From the NCBI GenBank assembly GCA_021822495.1, contig JAKAQO010000008.1, positions 43,207 to 107,206 of the forward strand: DNA of 64,000 bases. The letters are read 5' to 3'. The notes beneath the pieces were generated by a model. It did not search any database, was not told the DNA's origin, and saw nothing but the letters and a program-made list of their open reading frames with translations. Source of the stretch: a bacterium. Its GTDB lineage: Bacteria > Elusimicrobiota > Elusimicrobia > UBA1565 > UBA9628. The translations under genes and the position numbers were made by a program. Within the stretch, counting starts at the first letter, position 1. Every line of letters begins with the position of its first letter. Shown piece after piece: positions 8,654 to 18,041 of this stretch.

Positions 8654-9331
8654 ATGAAAGTCACAGAAAGAAACGGCAAAGAAAACGCTCCAGCCTCAGT
8701 CGTTTGCCTTTTTCTAACTCTTCTTTTATCTGCCTGCGCGGGAACTTCTCCCAGAACAACAGCGGACATCTCTCCCAACCGGGGCGCAGTCGTCATCGCA
8801 GCCAGAATCAACACGCCTGACGGACGGGCCTATACCGGCGGCATTCACCTCACCTTGCAAGGCATCGGTGGGGAATCTTTAGAAACCTATAATTTCTATC
8901 TTCCCGCGCGGCGGACTGTTCTCTACCAGATAGCCGCGGGAACCTACCGCATCGAAGCTCCAAAAAATTTCTTTGGAATCACTCGGGAAACTCTTCCCAT
9001 CGTGGCGGATGGAAAGAAATATTTCCCGAATTTTCCAGAAAGCTTGTCCCAGCTAAAGCCTTTCGTGCTCAAACCGGAAAAAACCATCGTAATCGGGGAA
9101 TTAGATATTTCCGTGACTCCCGGGACGAAGGAAAGCCCACGTTCGGTTTCCATCGAGTTTAAGCAAGGAGCAAAGGATAAAAGAAAGCTTCTCGCTCAAA
9201 TTATTCATCAGATGCTTGACCCGGAAATACCTGAAGACATTAAAAAAAGCGAGCAGTCTTGGCTTAACTCCATTCAACAGGCTCTCATTGCAGTTAATCA
9301 AAAAACCGAAATACCCACTCCAAAACCATGA
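8654..9331 (+). CDS. Putative lipoprotein
   Basis: I do not recognise the family. The N-terminus has a lipoprotein signal: a charged start, a hydrophobic stretch and lipobox LLSAC, with the cysteine near residue 27. The mature part has a beta-rich, carboxypeptidase-regulatory-like look (GAVVIAARINTPDGR, then GIHLTLQGIG). GGAAAGGAA precedes the ATG. Its stop overlaps the rpiB start (ATGA), so it is cotranscribed with rpiB, pgi and kdsC, although nothing in it suggests a role in sugar metabolism. Likely periplasmic, lipid-anchored. Confidence 0.7.
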   Translation: MKVTERNGKENAPASVVCLFLTLLLSACAGTSPRTTADISPNRGAVVIAARINTPDGRAYTGGIHLTLQGIGGESLETYNFYLPARRTVLYQIAAGTYRIEAPKNFFGITRETLPIVADGKKYFPNFPESLSQLKPFVLKPEKTIVIGELDISVTPGTKESPRSVSIEFKQGAKDKRKLLAQIIHQMLDPEIPEDIKKSEQSWLNSIQQALIAVNQKTEIPTPKP

Positions 9332-9783
9332 AAATTGCCATCGCCTCCGACCACGCGGGATATCCGCTCAAAATAAAACTTGTGGAAAGCTTAAAAAAAA
9401 GCGAGCATGAATTATTGGACTTAAGCGAAGGCGCGCCTGACCCGCAAGACGATTATCCTGATTTTGCCAAGGCCGTCGCCTTGGCCGTGGCCGAGAAAAA
9501 AGTCGAGCGCGGCGTTCTTGTTTGCGGAAGCGGAGTCGGGGCCAATGTCGCCGCAAACAAAATTCCCGGGGTCCGAGCTTGTGTCTGTCATGATACTTTT
9601 TCCGCTAGGCAGGGAGTTGAGGACGATGATATGAATGTCCTCTGCCTGGGCGGGCGCATTATCGGAGAAGAGCTCGCGAAAGAAATACTCAAAACCTTTC
9701 TCGCCTCTCGGTTTTCAAATGCCGAAAGGCATTTAAGACGCCTTAAGAAAGTACTGTCCATAGAAAAGGAGTTCGCCAAATGA
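9328..9783 (+). CDS. rpiB: Ribose-5-phosphate isomerase B
   Basis: It interconverts ribose 5-phosphate and ribulose 5-phosphate, linking the oxidative (zwf-gnd) and non-oxidative pentose-phosphate branches. The RpiB/LacAB fold is clear: IASDHAGYPLK at the start, the active-site loop LVCGSGVGANVAANK near residue 65, and VRACVCHDTFSARQGVEDDDMNVLCLGGR near 83-110. Length (151) is normal. The start overlaps the preceding stop and the stop overlaps the pgi start (ATGA), so the three genes are translationally coupled. Confidence 0.92.
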   Translation: MKIAIASDHAGYPLKIKLVESLKKSEHELLDLSEGAPDPQDDYPDFAKAVALAVAEKKVERGVLVCGSGVGANVAANKIPGVRACVCHDTFSARQGVEDDDMNVLCLGGRIIGEELAKEILKTFLASRFSNAERHLRRLKKVLSIEKEFAK

Positions 9784-11504
9784 ATACACTAGAAAAAGCA
9801 AAAGCCGTTCAAGACCCCGCAGTCGAAGCCGCATTTGAGGAACTAAAAAAAAGCGATTTTCTCGCGCTCTTTAAAGCTAAACAAGCGTCTTTGTGGAAAA
9901 AAGAACCCGAAAACCAAGCCATTATCAACAAGTCCCTAGGCTGGATTGACGCCCCTGAAACGACCGCCATGTCGGTGGGAGCCTTAAGATCTTTTGTCTC
10001 CGAACTAGAGAAAGAAGAAATTGAATCCGCCGTCGTTTTGGGAATGGGAGGTTCAAGTCTCTGCTGCGAGGTTTTTAAAGAGTGTTTCCCGCACCCCAAT
10101 CACAAAATCCGGCTTGAGGTCTTGGACTCAACTTCCCCGGAATCCGTTTTGGCCCTTCAGAAAAAACTGAACCTCAAAAAAACCCTCTTTATCGTTTCCA
10201 GTAAATCCGGCTCCACCATGGAGCCTAATTGCTTCATGGATTATTTTTTCTCGGAAACTCAAAAGGTCTTGGGAAATAAAACCCCTAACCATTTTATCGC
10301 CGTCACCGATCCCAACACGAGCCTTGAGAAAAAAACCTCTCAAATGCGCTTTCGGAAAATTTGGCCCGGCAATCCTCAGGTGGGGGGAAGATATTCCGCG
10401 CTGACCAATTTCGGCATCGTTCCAGCCGCTATCTCGGGCCTCAACGTCGAAGACATTCTCAATCGCGCCCGCAAAATAAGAACCCAGGTTCTTTCAGAAA
10501 ATAATCCGGCGGAAAATCCGGCCCTCTGTCTCGGCGCGTTTTTGGGCGCTAACGCCCGCAAGGGAAAAGATAAGTTGACCTTGATTCTTTCTCCTCATTA
10601 CAAGGCCTTCGGACTTTGGATTGAGCAACTCATCGCTGAATCAACCGGAAAAGAAGGACGCGGAATCGTGCCGATTATCGCTGAAGAAGGATTGTCTCCC
10701 AAAGACGTCAGTTCCGATCGCATTTTTGTCGGAATTATTGATCACAAAGACGCGCAGAACGCCGATTTGCTTAGAAAACTTAAGGAGAGCGGCGCGCCTT
10801 GTTTATCTTACGCGACAGAAGACCCCTATGAACTCTCGGAACAGTTTTTTCTCTGGGAGGCGGCAACCGCCGCCGCCGGATTTTTATTGGGAATCAACCC
10901 ATTCGACCAGCCGAACGTCCAAGCGGCCAAAGACCTGACGGTCGATATTCTCTCAAAAGCGAAGAAGGGGAGAATCGCGGAGGAAAAGCCTTTCCTTCGC
11001 TCCGGAGAATCTCAAGTGTTTTGCGATGAGATGCTTAAGGAAAGCATCCTTAAAGATCAAAAGAAGCCCAATTGGCCGCTTGCGGATTTAATCAAAAAAC
11101 ATTGCTCTCGGCTTAAAACAGGGGACTACGCCGTGATCCTAGCCTATATCCATCCCGAAGCCGCAATTCAAAAAGAGTTGGAAACGCTCCGGTCTTTTCT
11201 TGCAAAAACCTACCGCGTTCCCTTCGCCTTGGAGTTTGGTCCTCGCTATCTTCATTCAACCGGACAACTCTACAAAGGAGGGGGGGCAGGCGGGCTTTTT
11301 CTGGAAATCGCCTTGACCAAGGAAAAGAAACTTCCCATTGCCGGCCGGCCATGGGGTTTTGAGACCTTGATTCGGGCCCAGGCCTTGGGAGATTATTCCG
11401 CGCTCAAATCCTCCGGGCATCGGATTCTTAGGCTTGATTTTCCGACGGATGAATTTTCGGCGGTTAAAGCCGTGGCCCAAGCCTTGAAAAAAATAAGCGC
11501 ATGA
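9780..11504 (+). CDS. pgi: Glucose-6-phosphate isomerase
   Basis: It interconverts glucose 6-phosphate and fructose 6-phosphate. Recognised by VLGMGGSSLCCEVF (about residue 87), the phosphosugar (SIS) motif SSKSGSTMEPN (about 139) and the downstream GGRYSALTNFG segment (about 201). At 574 residues it is somewhat long and resembles the Pgi type that in some bacteria is fused to transaldolase; no transaldolase domain is present here. It sits between rpiB and kdsC with 4-bp overlaps on both sides, a compact sugar-phosphate operon. Confidence 0.9.
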   Translation: MNTLEKAKAVQDPAVEAAFEELKKSDFLALFKAKQASLWKKEPENQAIINKSLGWIDAPETTAMSVGALRSFVSELEKEEIESAVVLGMGGSSLCCEVFKECFPHPNHKIRLEVLDSTSPESVLALQKKLNLKKTLFIVSSKSGSTMEPNCFMDYFFSETQKVLGNKTPNHFIAVTDPNTSLEKKTSQMRFRKIWPGNPQVGGRYSALTNFGIVPAAISGLNVEDILNRARKIRTQVLSENNPAENPALCLGAFLGANARKGKDKLTLILSPHYKAFGLWIEQLIAESTGKEGRGIVPIIAEEGLSPKDVSSDRIFVGIIDHKDAQNADLLRKLKESGAPCLSYATEDPYELSEQFFLWEAATAAAGFLLGINPFDQPNVQAAKDLTVDILSKAKKGRIAEEKPFLRSGESQVFCDEMLKESILKDQKKPNWPLADLIKKHCSRLKTGDYAVILAYIHPEAAIQKELETLRSFLAKTYRVPFALEFGPRYLHSTGQLYKGGGAGGLFLEIALTKEKKLPIAGRPWGFETLIRAQALGDYSALKSSGHRILRLDFPTDEFSAVKAVAQALKKISA

Positions 11505-12046
11505 AATTAAAAAACCAAAGCCAATTTTTTGAGGCCGCGAAAAAAATTAAATTAGTTTTGATGGACGTAGACGGGGTTCTCACGGGCGGGGTCGTTTACC
11601 ATTTCGCGCTCAAAGAAGGTCTCGTCGAATTTAAAGGCGTTCACGCGCAAGACGCCATATCTCTTGCTTGGCTTTCTGATTTCCAAATCAAAACTGGAAT
11701 CATCAGCGGAAGAAATTCGGCGGGGCTGGCCGAACGGCTTAAGGCCCTCAAAGTCTCCTTTATCTACCAAGGCCGTCTGGATAAAAAAGCGGTTTTTGAT
11801 GAGATCTGCCAAAATTCCAAAATCCAGCCCAAACACGCGCTCTATCTCGGAGATGATTTGCCGGACATTCCCGTTATCAACTCTGCCGGCATCGGCGTCG
11901 CGGTTAACAACGCGCGTCCGGAGGTCAAACAAGCGGCGGCTTGGGTGACCAAAAATCCCGGCGGACAAGGCGCGGTCAGGGAAATTTCCGAAATGATTCT
12001 CAAGGCCCAAGGCCTCTGGCCTAAAATTCTAGCGACATTCCGCTAA
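11501..12046 (+). CDS. kdsC: 3-deoxy-D-manno-octulosonate 8-phosphate phosphatase (KdsC, HAD family)
   Basis: It dephosphorylates Kdo-8-phosphate to Kdo, an obligate step in LPS inner-core synthesis. The HAD motif I LMDVDGVLTGG is at about residues 19-29, IISGRNSAGL near 67, and GDDLPDIPV near 118. The 181-residue cap-less form is characteristic of KdsC. It overlaps pgi by 4 bp. It is good evidence for a diderm envelope with Kdo-containing lipooligosaccharide. A related HAD specificity cannot be fully excluded because kdsA and kdsD are not in the window. Confidence 0.88.
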   Translation: MKLKNQSQFFEAAKKIKLVLMDVDGVLTGGVVYHFALKEGLVEFKGVHAQDAISLAWLSDFQIKTGIISGRNSAGLAERLKALKVSFIYQGRLDKKAVFDEICQNSKIQPKHALYLGDDLPDIPVINSAGIGVAVNNARPEVKQAAAWVTKNPGGQGAVREISEMILKAQGLWPKILATFR

Positions 12047-12065
12047 GACGCGAACATTTCTTTGT

Positions 12066-12071
12066 TATAAT
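12066..12071 (+). promoter_or_regulatory. Candidate -10 box (TATAAT) for the CBM48 gene
   Basis: TATAAT lies 10 bp before the ATG at 12082, predicting a leader of about 4 nt. No clear -35 box and no proper ribosome-binding site are present. Confidence 0.35.
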
Positions 12072-12081
12072 TTTGAGCGAA

Positions 12082-12678
12082 ATGAACCAATCAGGACAAA
12101 AGTTGTGGGGGCTTCTCCTTGTTATTGATTCTTTTTTTGTCGTTATTTTTGGGGGAGCCTTTGCCGCGAAACTCTATGAGAGTTGGCAAACTCCCGCTCG
12201 CGAATTTACCGCTCCCATTCATGAGTTGAAACCGGCTCTCCCCAAGCCGCTTCGCGCCGTTTCTTCTATCCCTCAGCATTTAAAGAAGGCAACTATTTCT
12301 CAATCGCCTACTCCGGCAGCGCCTAAGCCCATAGCGGCACAACCGCCACAAACGCAGAAACAGAAAAATCAAGTTGCGAAGACTCATCTTCCGTCATATA
12401 AAGAACCCCAGATACTTCCGTCTCGCGGACCCGAGAAGGCCCGAGGCGTAGTCTTTCACTATTACGGCAAAAAATCTCACCGAGTCTTTCTCATCGCTTC
12501 GTTTATTCGCGGGAGAAAAGAGCCGCTTAAAAAGGCCAAGCGCGGGGGGTGGAAAGCGAAAGTTTTTTTGATGCCGGGAAATTATCGTTATCAATTCCTG
12601 GTGGATGGCAGAAAAATCCTCGATCCCCGCAATCCAAGGCATAAAGGCCGATTTTCTTTCTTCTCCCTTGAAAAATAG
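12082..12678 (+). CDS. Membrane-anchored CBM48 (AMPK-type glycogen-binding) protein
   Basis: A single N-terminal transmembrane segment (LLLVIDSFFVVIFGGAF) is followed by a Pro/Ala/Gln-rich spacer. The C-terminal domain, from about residue 120, looks like a CBM48/AMPK1 glycogen-binding domain (HRVFLIASF, GGWKAKVFLMPGNYRYQFLVDG, ILDPRNP). Such domains bind alpha-glucans or help assemble complexes. No catalytic domain is fused, so its role is unknown. I prefer ATG 12082 to the ORF-track TTG at 12073. It lies 35 bp after kdsC behind its own -10 box. Confidence 0.7.
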   Translation: MNQSGQKLWGLLLVIDSFFVVIFGGAFAAKLYESWQTPAREFTAPIHELKPALPKPLRAVSSIPQHLKKATISQSPTPAAPKPIAAQPPQTQKQKNQVAKTHLPSYKEPQILPSRGPEKARGVVFHYYGKKSHRVFLIASFIRGRKEPLKKAKRGGWKAKVFLMPGNYRYQFLVDGRKILDPRNPRHKGRFSFFSLEK

Positions 12679-12692
12679 CGCATGGAGTTTAG

Positions 12693-12716
12693 AAAAAGGG
12701 ACTGTCCCCTTTTTTA
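12693..12716. repeat. Dispersed palindromic repeat copy (GGGACTGTCCCC core)
   Basis: AAAAAGGGACTGTCCCCTTTTTT lies 15 bp after the CBM48 stop. It is the same core as the copies at 1805 and 56622. The palindrome followed by a T run could also serve as an intrinsic terminator for the upstream gene. Confidence 0.7.
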
Positions 12717-12777
12717 TTATTTTCACGTCATTTTTCCGTAACACGTGCCTGTTATCCTCTTTTTCAGCAGCCTTGCT

Positions 12778-15700
12778 ATGTCTAAACGATTAAAGATTTC
12801 CTGGGCAATGGCGGGAGTATTTTTCTGTCTCTTTCCCGCTCTTTCTTACGCTCAATTAACGGCCGTTTTTGGCCAAAGTTCAAGCCTTCTGCCCGACGGT
12901 TCAATTTTGGTTGTCGGAGGCGAAACAACCACAAACCCTCCTTCGACTGCCCGCGCCCAACTCATCAATCCTAATGGAACCGTGACTCAAGCCTCAACCT
13001 CAGGCCTGCCCGCCGTCAGTTCCCACACTGCAACAATTTTGCCCAATGGGCTTGTTCTTGTGACCGGAGGAATCAATAACACGGGAATTCTTCAAACTAC
13101 AGAAATCTATAACCCTACCACCAACACCTGGGCCGCCGGCCCCAATCTCAGCACTCCTCGATTTGGACATACGGCAACTCTCCTAAACAATGGCAACGTC
13201 CTCATTTGCGGAGGCTATCCCAATACATCAGGAACTGCCGTTAATTCCTGCGATCTCTATAATCCGGGAACTAATCAGATCACGGCGGGACCAATCACGG
13301 GCACGGCCCGCGCTTTTCATTCGGCCACTCTTTTGCCGAGTGGTGATGTATTTATGGCCGGCGGCGTCAGCGGTGGAAGCTATATTGACACAACCGAAAC
13401 CTATAGCGCTCAAAGTAATTCCTTTAATGCTGGCCCGGCTCTTTCGCTTGAAACCGCCTTTCATACGGCAACTGCCATGGGAGATGGTCGCGTATTGATT
13501 GTCGGCGGAAAAAATGCGGTCAATAACCCTTTAACACTAAGCATCCCTGGAATTAACGAAAGCACCAACACCGTCCAAATTTACGATCCGGCAAGCGGCT
13601 TTTCATTCGGAGCTCCAATGTATGAAAACCGCGAAAAATTCGCGGCGGATTTAGACGCCAATGGAAATGTCAACGTCTCAGGGGGACTCGGAACCATTCC
13701 CACATCCAATGATCCCGCTCCTACCCTCTCTGTCAGCGGAAGCATCTCTTTTACCCCTACGCCTCTCTCTACTACAACAGTCCTTACTGGAAGTTTCAGT
13801 AATCAAACCGTCACAATCGCAAACCCAACCCCTGTTTTACTCAATCTCTCGGTTAAAACCGCAGGCATCATTGTCGGAGGATTTGTAAGTTTTCCGAACA
13901 GCCAAATTAATTTTACCAGCGGCACTATCAGCGTTAATGCTTTCAATGTAACGATCAATGGTCAGGGAACCTGTATTTATACAGCAGGAAACAGCCCGCC
14001 CTGGACCTGCGGAGAAGTTAAAATCGCATCCCTTCCGCCCTTAAGCGGCACCATTAACTGCACACAGCCCCCTTGCTCATCGCCTATTAATTTATCTTCC
14101 AATGGTTCACCCTCTTCACTCAGCGAAGCTCCTGGAGTCAGCGCCCCCGTCTCCGTTATCACTTCCAGCATGGTGTTTGCCGATGTCGAGAGTTATAATC
14201 CCCAGAAAAATACCTGGACCCTTGAAACCGCGGCCTTAGCCGGCCCTCCGCTCGTCGCTTTTTATATCAACCCATCACAGGCGCCCTACGCCCCTTATAA
14301 TCCTTCGCGATTCGCAGAAAACTCCCTCTTGTCTCCCATGGACACCAATGAGGTCATCGGAGGCGCGACCTGGGGGGGGACATCCTACACCACCCAGGGA
14401 AGCGTCTCTGGAAACGCCGACATCATTATGGGTATTGAGCCCGTTACTCAGACGGCCACCGGGCCAAGCCTTCCAAGCCCCCGGGCCTACCACACGGCGA
14501 CGACCTTGCCCGATGGTCAAATTCTCATCGCCGGAGGCCAAGATGTGAGTACGGATACCCTGAACACTTCTCTAATCTTTGATCCCAATGCCTTGACCTT
14601 TAGCACAACTTCGCCTCTCAATGTCTCGCGCGCCAAACAAACGGCCACGCTTTTGCCGAACGGAAATGTGCTTGTCGCCGGAGGTTTCAACTTTATCAAT
14701 TCCAGCACAGGAACCACTCTATCGAGCTGTGAAATTTACAATTCAACCGGAAACGCCTGGACGTTGACCGGAGCCATGAATTATGCGCGCCAATATCACA
14801 CGGCGACCATTCTCCCCAACGGAAATGTTTTAGTCGTCGGAGGAATAGGAAGCGGGGGTTCAGGCGACTACTTGAACACCGCTGAAATTTATTATTCAAC
14901 TTCAGCGACCTGGGAGCCCGCCGCCTCCATCCCCTCAAGTTTGACGAATAATTCGCCGGGACTCGCGCAACACACGGCCACTCTTCTTCAAGACGGCACG
15001 GTCCTTGTCGCCGGAGGTCAAAACAGTGGAGGCCCTCTAAGCAGCGTGGAAATCTATAACCCCGCGACGAATTCATGGGGCTCCGCCGCTTCAATGCCCG
15101 CCACGCTTTGGGGACATACGGCAACGCTTTTATCCAATGGAAATGTTTTAATTGCCGGCGGAGATAACGGACTAGGCGAACAACAAGGATCTTACCTCTA
15201 TAACCCCACATCAAACTCCTGGTCCGCTACGGGAAAACTCACTGACGCAAGATTTGATCATAATGCCCTCCTACTCCCCAATGGGGGGGTTCTAGTTTCC
15301 GGCGGCTTTACCACCGTTGGCGCGATAGGAGATATTGAGGTCTATGACCCTTATTCCGGAAGCTGGACTATTACTGGAGGCGTCTCGCCCAAAGCCGCTC
15401 ACACAACAAACATCTCTCTTTCCGGAACCATCTTTGATATTGGCGGCCTCGGCTCTCAGGGAGGAGGCAATTATTTAGCGGGAACCAATTCCTATTTCTT
15501 TACCGCAACTCCTGACGGAGACACGGTCAACGCCCCGCCAAGCCTAAGGCAGCCGGTCGTCAACTCTGTCAATCTACCGGTTTTGCTTCCAGGCGCCAAC
15601 GTCACTGTCACCGGAAGCAATTTCCATGGAGTCACCGAAGCCTCGGGAGGCGGGGCTTCCAGCGCGAACTCTGACCAGGACAAACCCAGAATGGTGCTCA

Positions 15701-18006
15701 GCGCTACCGATAACGGCACAAGTTTCATGGTAGATCTCACCACCGCCATCTACGCCAATTCCGCCAATCTTTGGACCCAAACCAATTCCTCAATCACCAT
15801 TCAACTACCCGTCAATAACTCCGCTCTTCCCTACGGTTGGTATCAGTTAAGAGAAGGCGCCAATGCCCAGTATTCCGCGGCTATTCTCGTTCACGCCGGA
15901 CCGCCGCTTCCCACCTCCGCCACGGGAATTCCACAACCCACGATACTCGGAATTTCTTCCGTTTCCTGGACCTGGAGCACACCACCCGGAACTTTTGACG
16001 GTTATGACGTCTATCAAGCGACCACCGGAGTTTTTCTCTCAACCGATGCCCAAACGACTTATGTGGAGACAAATCTTTCTCCCAACACGACAGTTCAACT
16101 CCTTGTCGCGCCTTATACTTTGTCTGGAGACGGACCGGGGTCTACCTCCGGCATGACCTATACTTTTGCGGCCGTTCCGCAAAATCTGTTTATCTCCTCA
16201 GATACGGGCTCCAGCCTGACCTTGGGATGGAGTCCGAATGATAATTCTCTCGGCACGGTTTACGAAGTTTCTGAATCTACGGACGGCTTTGTCAATTCCT
16301 TTTCAACTCCCATTCCTAGTTCTCTTGATTACACTTCGACCACTACCGTCATTTCACCACTCCAAATGGATACGACCTATTATTTCCGCGTCCAAGCTTT
16401 CAACTACAACGGAATTCCCTCGGCTGGATTTAGCAATATCGTCACGACAACCACCGTCAACCAGGTTTTTAATCTTTCCGGAATTCCTATAAGCCCATCC
16501 TCCATTAATTGGAGTTGGACGAGCGCGGTCCTTCCCACTGGCGGATATTTCGCGGTTTATGACGCGACGACAACCCCGCCAGCATTAATTGGAACTACAG
16601 TCAACACCTTCTTTACGGATTCAGGGCTTGCCATCAATTCTCCGCGCACGGTTGAAGTCGCCGCCGTCACTTCTTCCGGTCAAGGACCCTTGACCTCTAG
16701 CGCGACTGTTTACACCGCCGCGGCTCAACCAACCCCTGTCAGCCCGGCCGTCACCGCCATTTCCACTTCGGGTTTTCTCGGGCAATGGGGAACTAGCGGC
16801 AATCCTAATTATACGCTCTATATTTGCAGCGTCACAGCTTTCAATGTCTCGACGAACGTCTTTACCAGTTTAACGACTGCCGCCAGTAGCTTTTCTTATT
16901 GCAATGTCAATGGTCTTCCCTTGCCGGGGACCTGGTTTCAAACCCAGGTTTTTGCCATCAACGGAAATGGAATACTCAGTACGCCGCTTATGCTTGGGAC
17001 ATCGGAAGAAACCTTGGCCGGGCCGCCGCAAAATCTAGCGGTCTTAGGAACCACGGCCGGATCTATTTCCATCGAGTGGAGTACCACCACCAATTCATCC
17101 CTAGACACTTATCAGATTACTTACTCAACGGATGATTTTGTCAACACCATCAGCACCGCCATTTCATTCGCGGATAATTTTAGCGGCAGTTCCACAACGA
17201 TTTTGGGTCTCCTTGGCGGAGATACCTATTACATTCGCGGACAAGCCGAAAACCAAAGCCAAGCCTTAAGCGCTTTCTCAAACGTCATATCAACCTTTAC
17301 CTTTAATAACGGAGCTCCGCCGGGAAGTTCAGGAATTTATGTGGTGGCCAGTTCTCGAACCTATGAGACCTTCACGCTTTCAAACGGCGAGACGGGAAGT
17401 ATTCTTGTTCAACCAAATTCTTTTTCACAAAACGTCATTCTCGTCATCTCGCCTCTCTCGACATCTCCGCCTCTTTGCCCGGGAACGGGATCTCAAATTG
17501 GAATTTCCGTAACGGCGAGCCCGGCTATTGAACCGACGACTCCGCTCACGTTGACCCTCTCTTATACCACACAACAAGTTCAAGGACTTAATCTCAATAC
17601 GGCGTCACTCCTGAGAGTCACCGGGCCCAACACTTGCATCCCAGTTGAGACGACAGTCAATCAACCCGCCTCCCAGTTTACGGCGACTTTAAACCACATT
17701 TCTCAATTTGAATTAGGAGAAGTCGCCGCCGGGACCAGCGTCAAAAGCGTCTTAATCTACCCTAACCCGCTTTATCCCTCTCGCGGAAATGGGTACGTCA
17801 CTTTCCAGAATTTGCCGGATGGCGCCCGAGTTCGAATCTATACAGTCATGGGCTCCCTAGTCTTTGAGGGAACTGCGGACGATTCCGGCCTTTTCCACTG
17901 GCCGGGTACTAACCGAGGCGGCCGTCTTGTCGCCAGCGGAGTCTATCTTGTTTACGTCAATTATCAAGGAACTAACGACATTTACAAAATCGCCGTTGAA
18001 AGATAG
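12778..18006 (+). CDS. Giant secreted Kelch/FN3 protein with FlgD-like C-terminal sorting domain
   Basis: This 1742-residue protein begins with a signal peptide (MSKRLKISWAM to about SYAQ); the ORF-track GTG 11 codons upstream is less likely. At least ten Kelch-type beta-propeller repeats follow to about residue 930, each with an LPNGNVLVAGG-like core. They are split by an insertion of about 230 residues. Residues of about 940-1500 hold an IPT-like and several fibronectin-III-like domains (TTYYFRVQAFN, GDTYYIRGQAEN). The last 85 residues (from VLIYPNPLYP) match the FlgD-Ig/type-A-like C-terminal domain, with IYTVMG and SGVYLVYV. It is likely exported to the cell surface; ligand unknown. A PorV-like gene follows. 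Confidence 0.82.
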   Translation: MSKRLKISWAMAGVFFCLFPALSYAQLTAVFGQSSSLLPDGSILVVGGETTTNPPSTARAQLINPNGTVTQASTSGLPAVSSHTATILPNGLVLVTGGINNTGILQTTEIYNPTTNTWAAGPNLSTPRFGHTATLLNNGNVLICGGYPNTSGTAVNSCDLYNPGTNQITAGPITGTARAFHSATLLPSGDVFMAGGVSGGSYIDTTETYSAQSNSFNAGPALSLETAFHTATAMGDGRVLIVGGKNAVNNPLTLSIPGINESTNTVQIYDPASGFSFGAPMYENREKFAADLDANGNVNVSGGLGTIPTSNDPAPTLSVSGSISFTPTPLSTTTVLTGSFSNQTVTIANPTPVLLNLSVKTAGIIVGGFVSFPNSQINFTSGTISVNAFNVTINGQGTCIYTAGNSPPWTCGEVKIASLPPLSGTINCTQPPCSSPINLSSNGSPSSLSEAPGVSAPVSVITSSMVFADVESYNPQKNTWTLETAALAGPPLVAFYINPSQAPYAPYNPSRFAENSLLSPMDTNEVIGGATWGGTSYTTQGSVSGNADIIMGIEPVTQTATGPSLPSPRAYHTATTLPDGQILIAGGQDVSTDTLNTSLIFDPNALTFSTTSPLNVSRAKQTATLLPNGNVLVAGGFNFINSSTGTTLSSCEIYNSTGNAWTLTGAMNYARQYHTATILPNGNVLVVGGIGSGGSGDYLNTAEIYYSTSATWEPAASIPSSLTNNSPGLAQHTATLLQDGTVLVAGGQNSGGPLSSVEIYNPATNSWGSAASMPATLWGHTATLLSNGNVLIAGGDNGLGEQQGSYLYNPTSNSWSATGKLTDARFDHNALLLPNGGVLVSGGFTTVGAIGDIEVYDPYSGSWTITGGVSPKAAHTTNISLSGTIFDIGGLGSQGGGNYLAGTNSYFFTATPDGDTVNAPPSLRQPVVNSVNLPVLLPGANVTVTGSNFHGVTEASGGGASSANSDQDKPRMVLSATDNGTSFMVDLTTAIYANSANLWTQTNSSITIQLPVNNSALPYGWYQLREGANAQYSAAILVHAGPPLPTSATGIPQPTILGISSVSWTWSTPPGTFDGYDVYQATTGVFLSTDAQTTYVETNLSPNTTVQLLVAPYTLSGDGPGSTSGMTYTFAAVPQNLFISSDTGSSLTLGWSPNDNSLGTVYEVSESTDGFVNSFSTPIPSSLDYTSTTTVISPLQMDTTYYFRVQAFNYNGIPSAGFSNIVTTTTVNQVFNLSGIPISPSSINWSWTSAVLPTGGYFAVYDATTTPPALIGTTVNTFFTDSGLAINSPRTVEVAAVTSSGQGPLTSSATVYTAAAQPTPVSPAVTAISTSGFLGQWGTSGNPNYTLYICSVTAFNVSTNVFTSLTTAASSFSYCNVNGLPLPGTWFQTQVFAINGNGILSTPLMLGTSEETLAGPPQNLAVLGTTAGSISIEWSTTTNSSLDTYQITYSTDDFVNTISTAISFADNFSGSSTTILGLLGGDTYYIRGQAENQSQALSAFSNVISTFTFNNGAPPGSSGIYVVASSRTYETFTLSNGETGSILVQPNSFSQNVILVISPLSTSPPLCPGTGSQIGISVTASPAIEPTTPLTLTLSYTTQQVQGLNLNTASLLRVTGPNTCIPVETTVNQPASQFTATLNHISQFELGEVAAGTSVKSVLIYPNPLYPSRGNGYVTFQNLPDGARVRIYTVMGSLVFEGTADDSGLFHWPGTNRGGRLVASGVYLVYVNYQGTNDIYKIAVER

Positions 18007-18041
18007 CAAAAAGGAGAAGGTAGGCGTATAACAAACGCGCC

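Noticed and set aside
12901-15420. Repeated GCCGGAGG-type units resembling a repeat array
   Set aside because: They are codons for Kelch repeats in the giant protein, with variable spacing; not a CRISPR or intergenic repeat.
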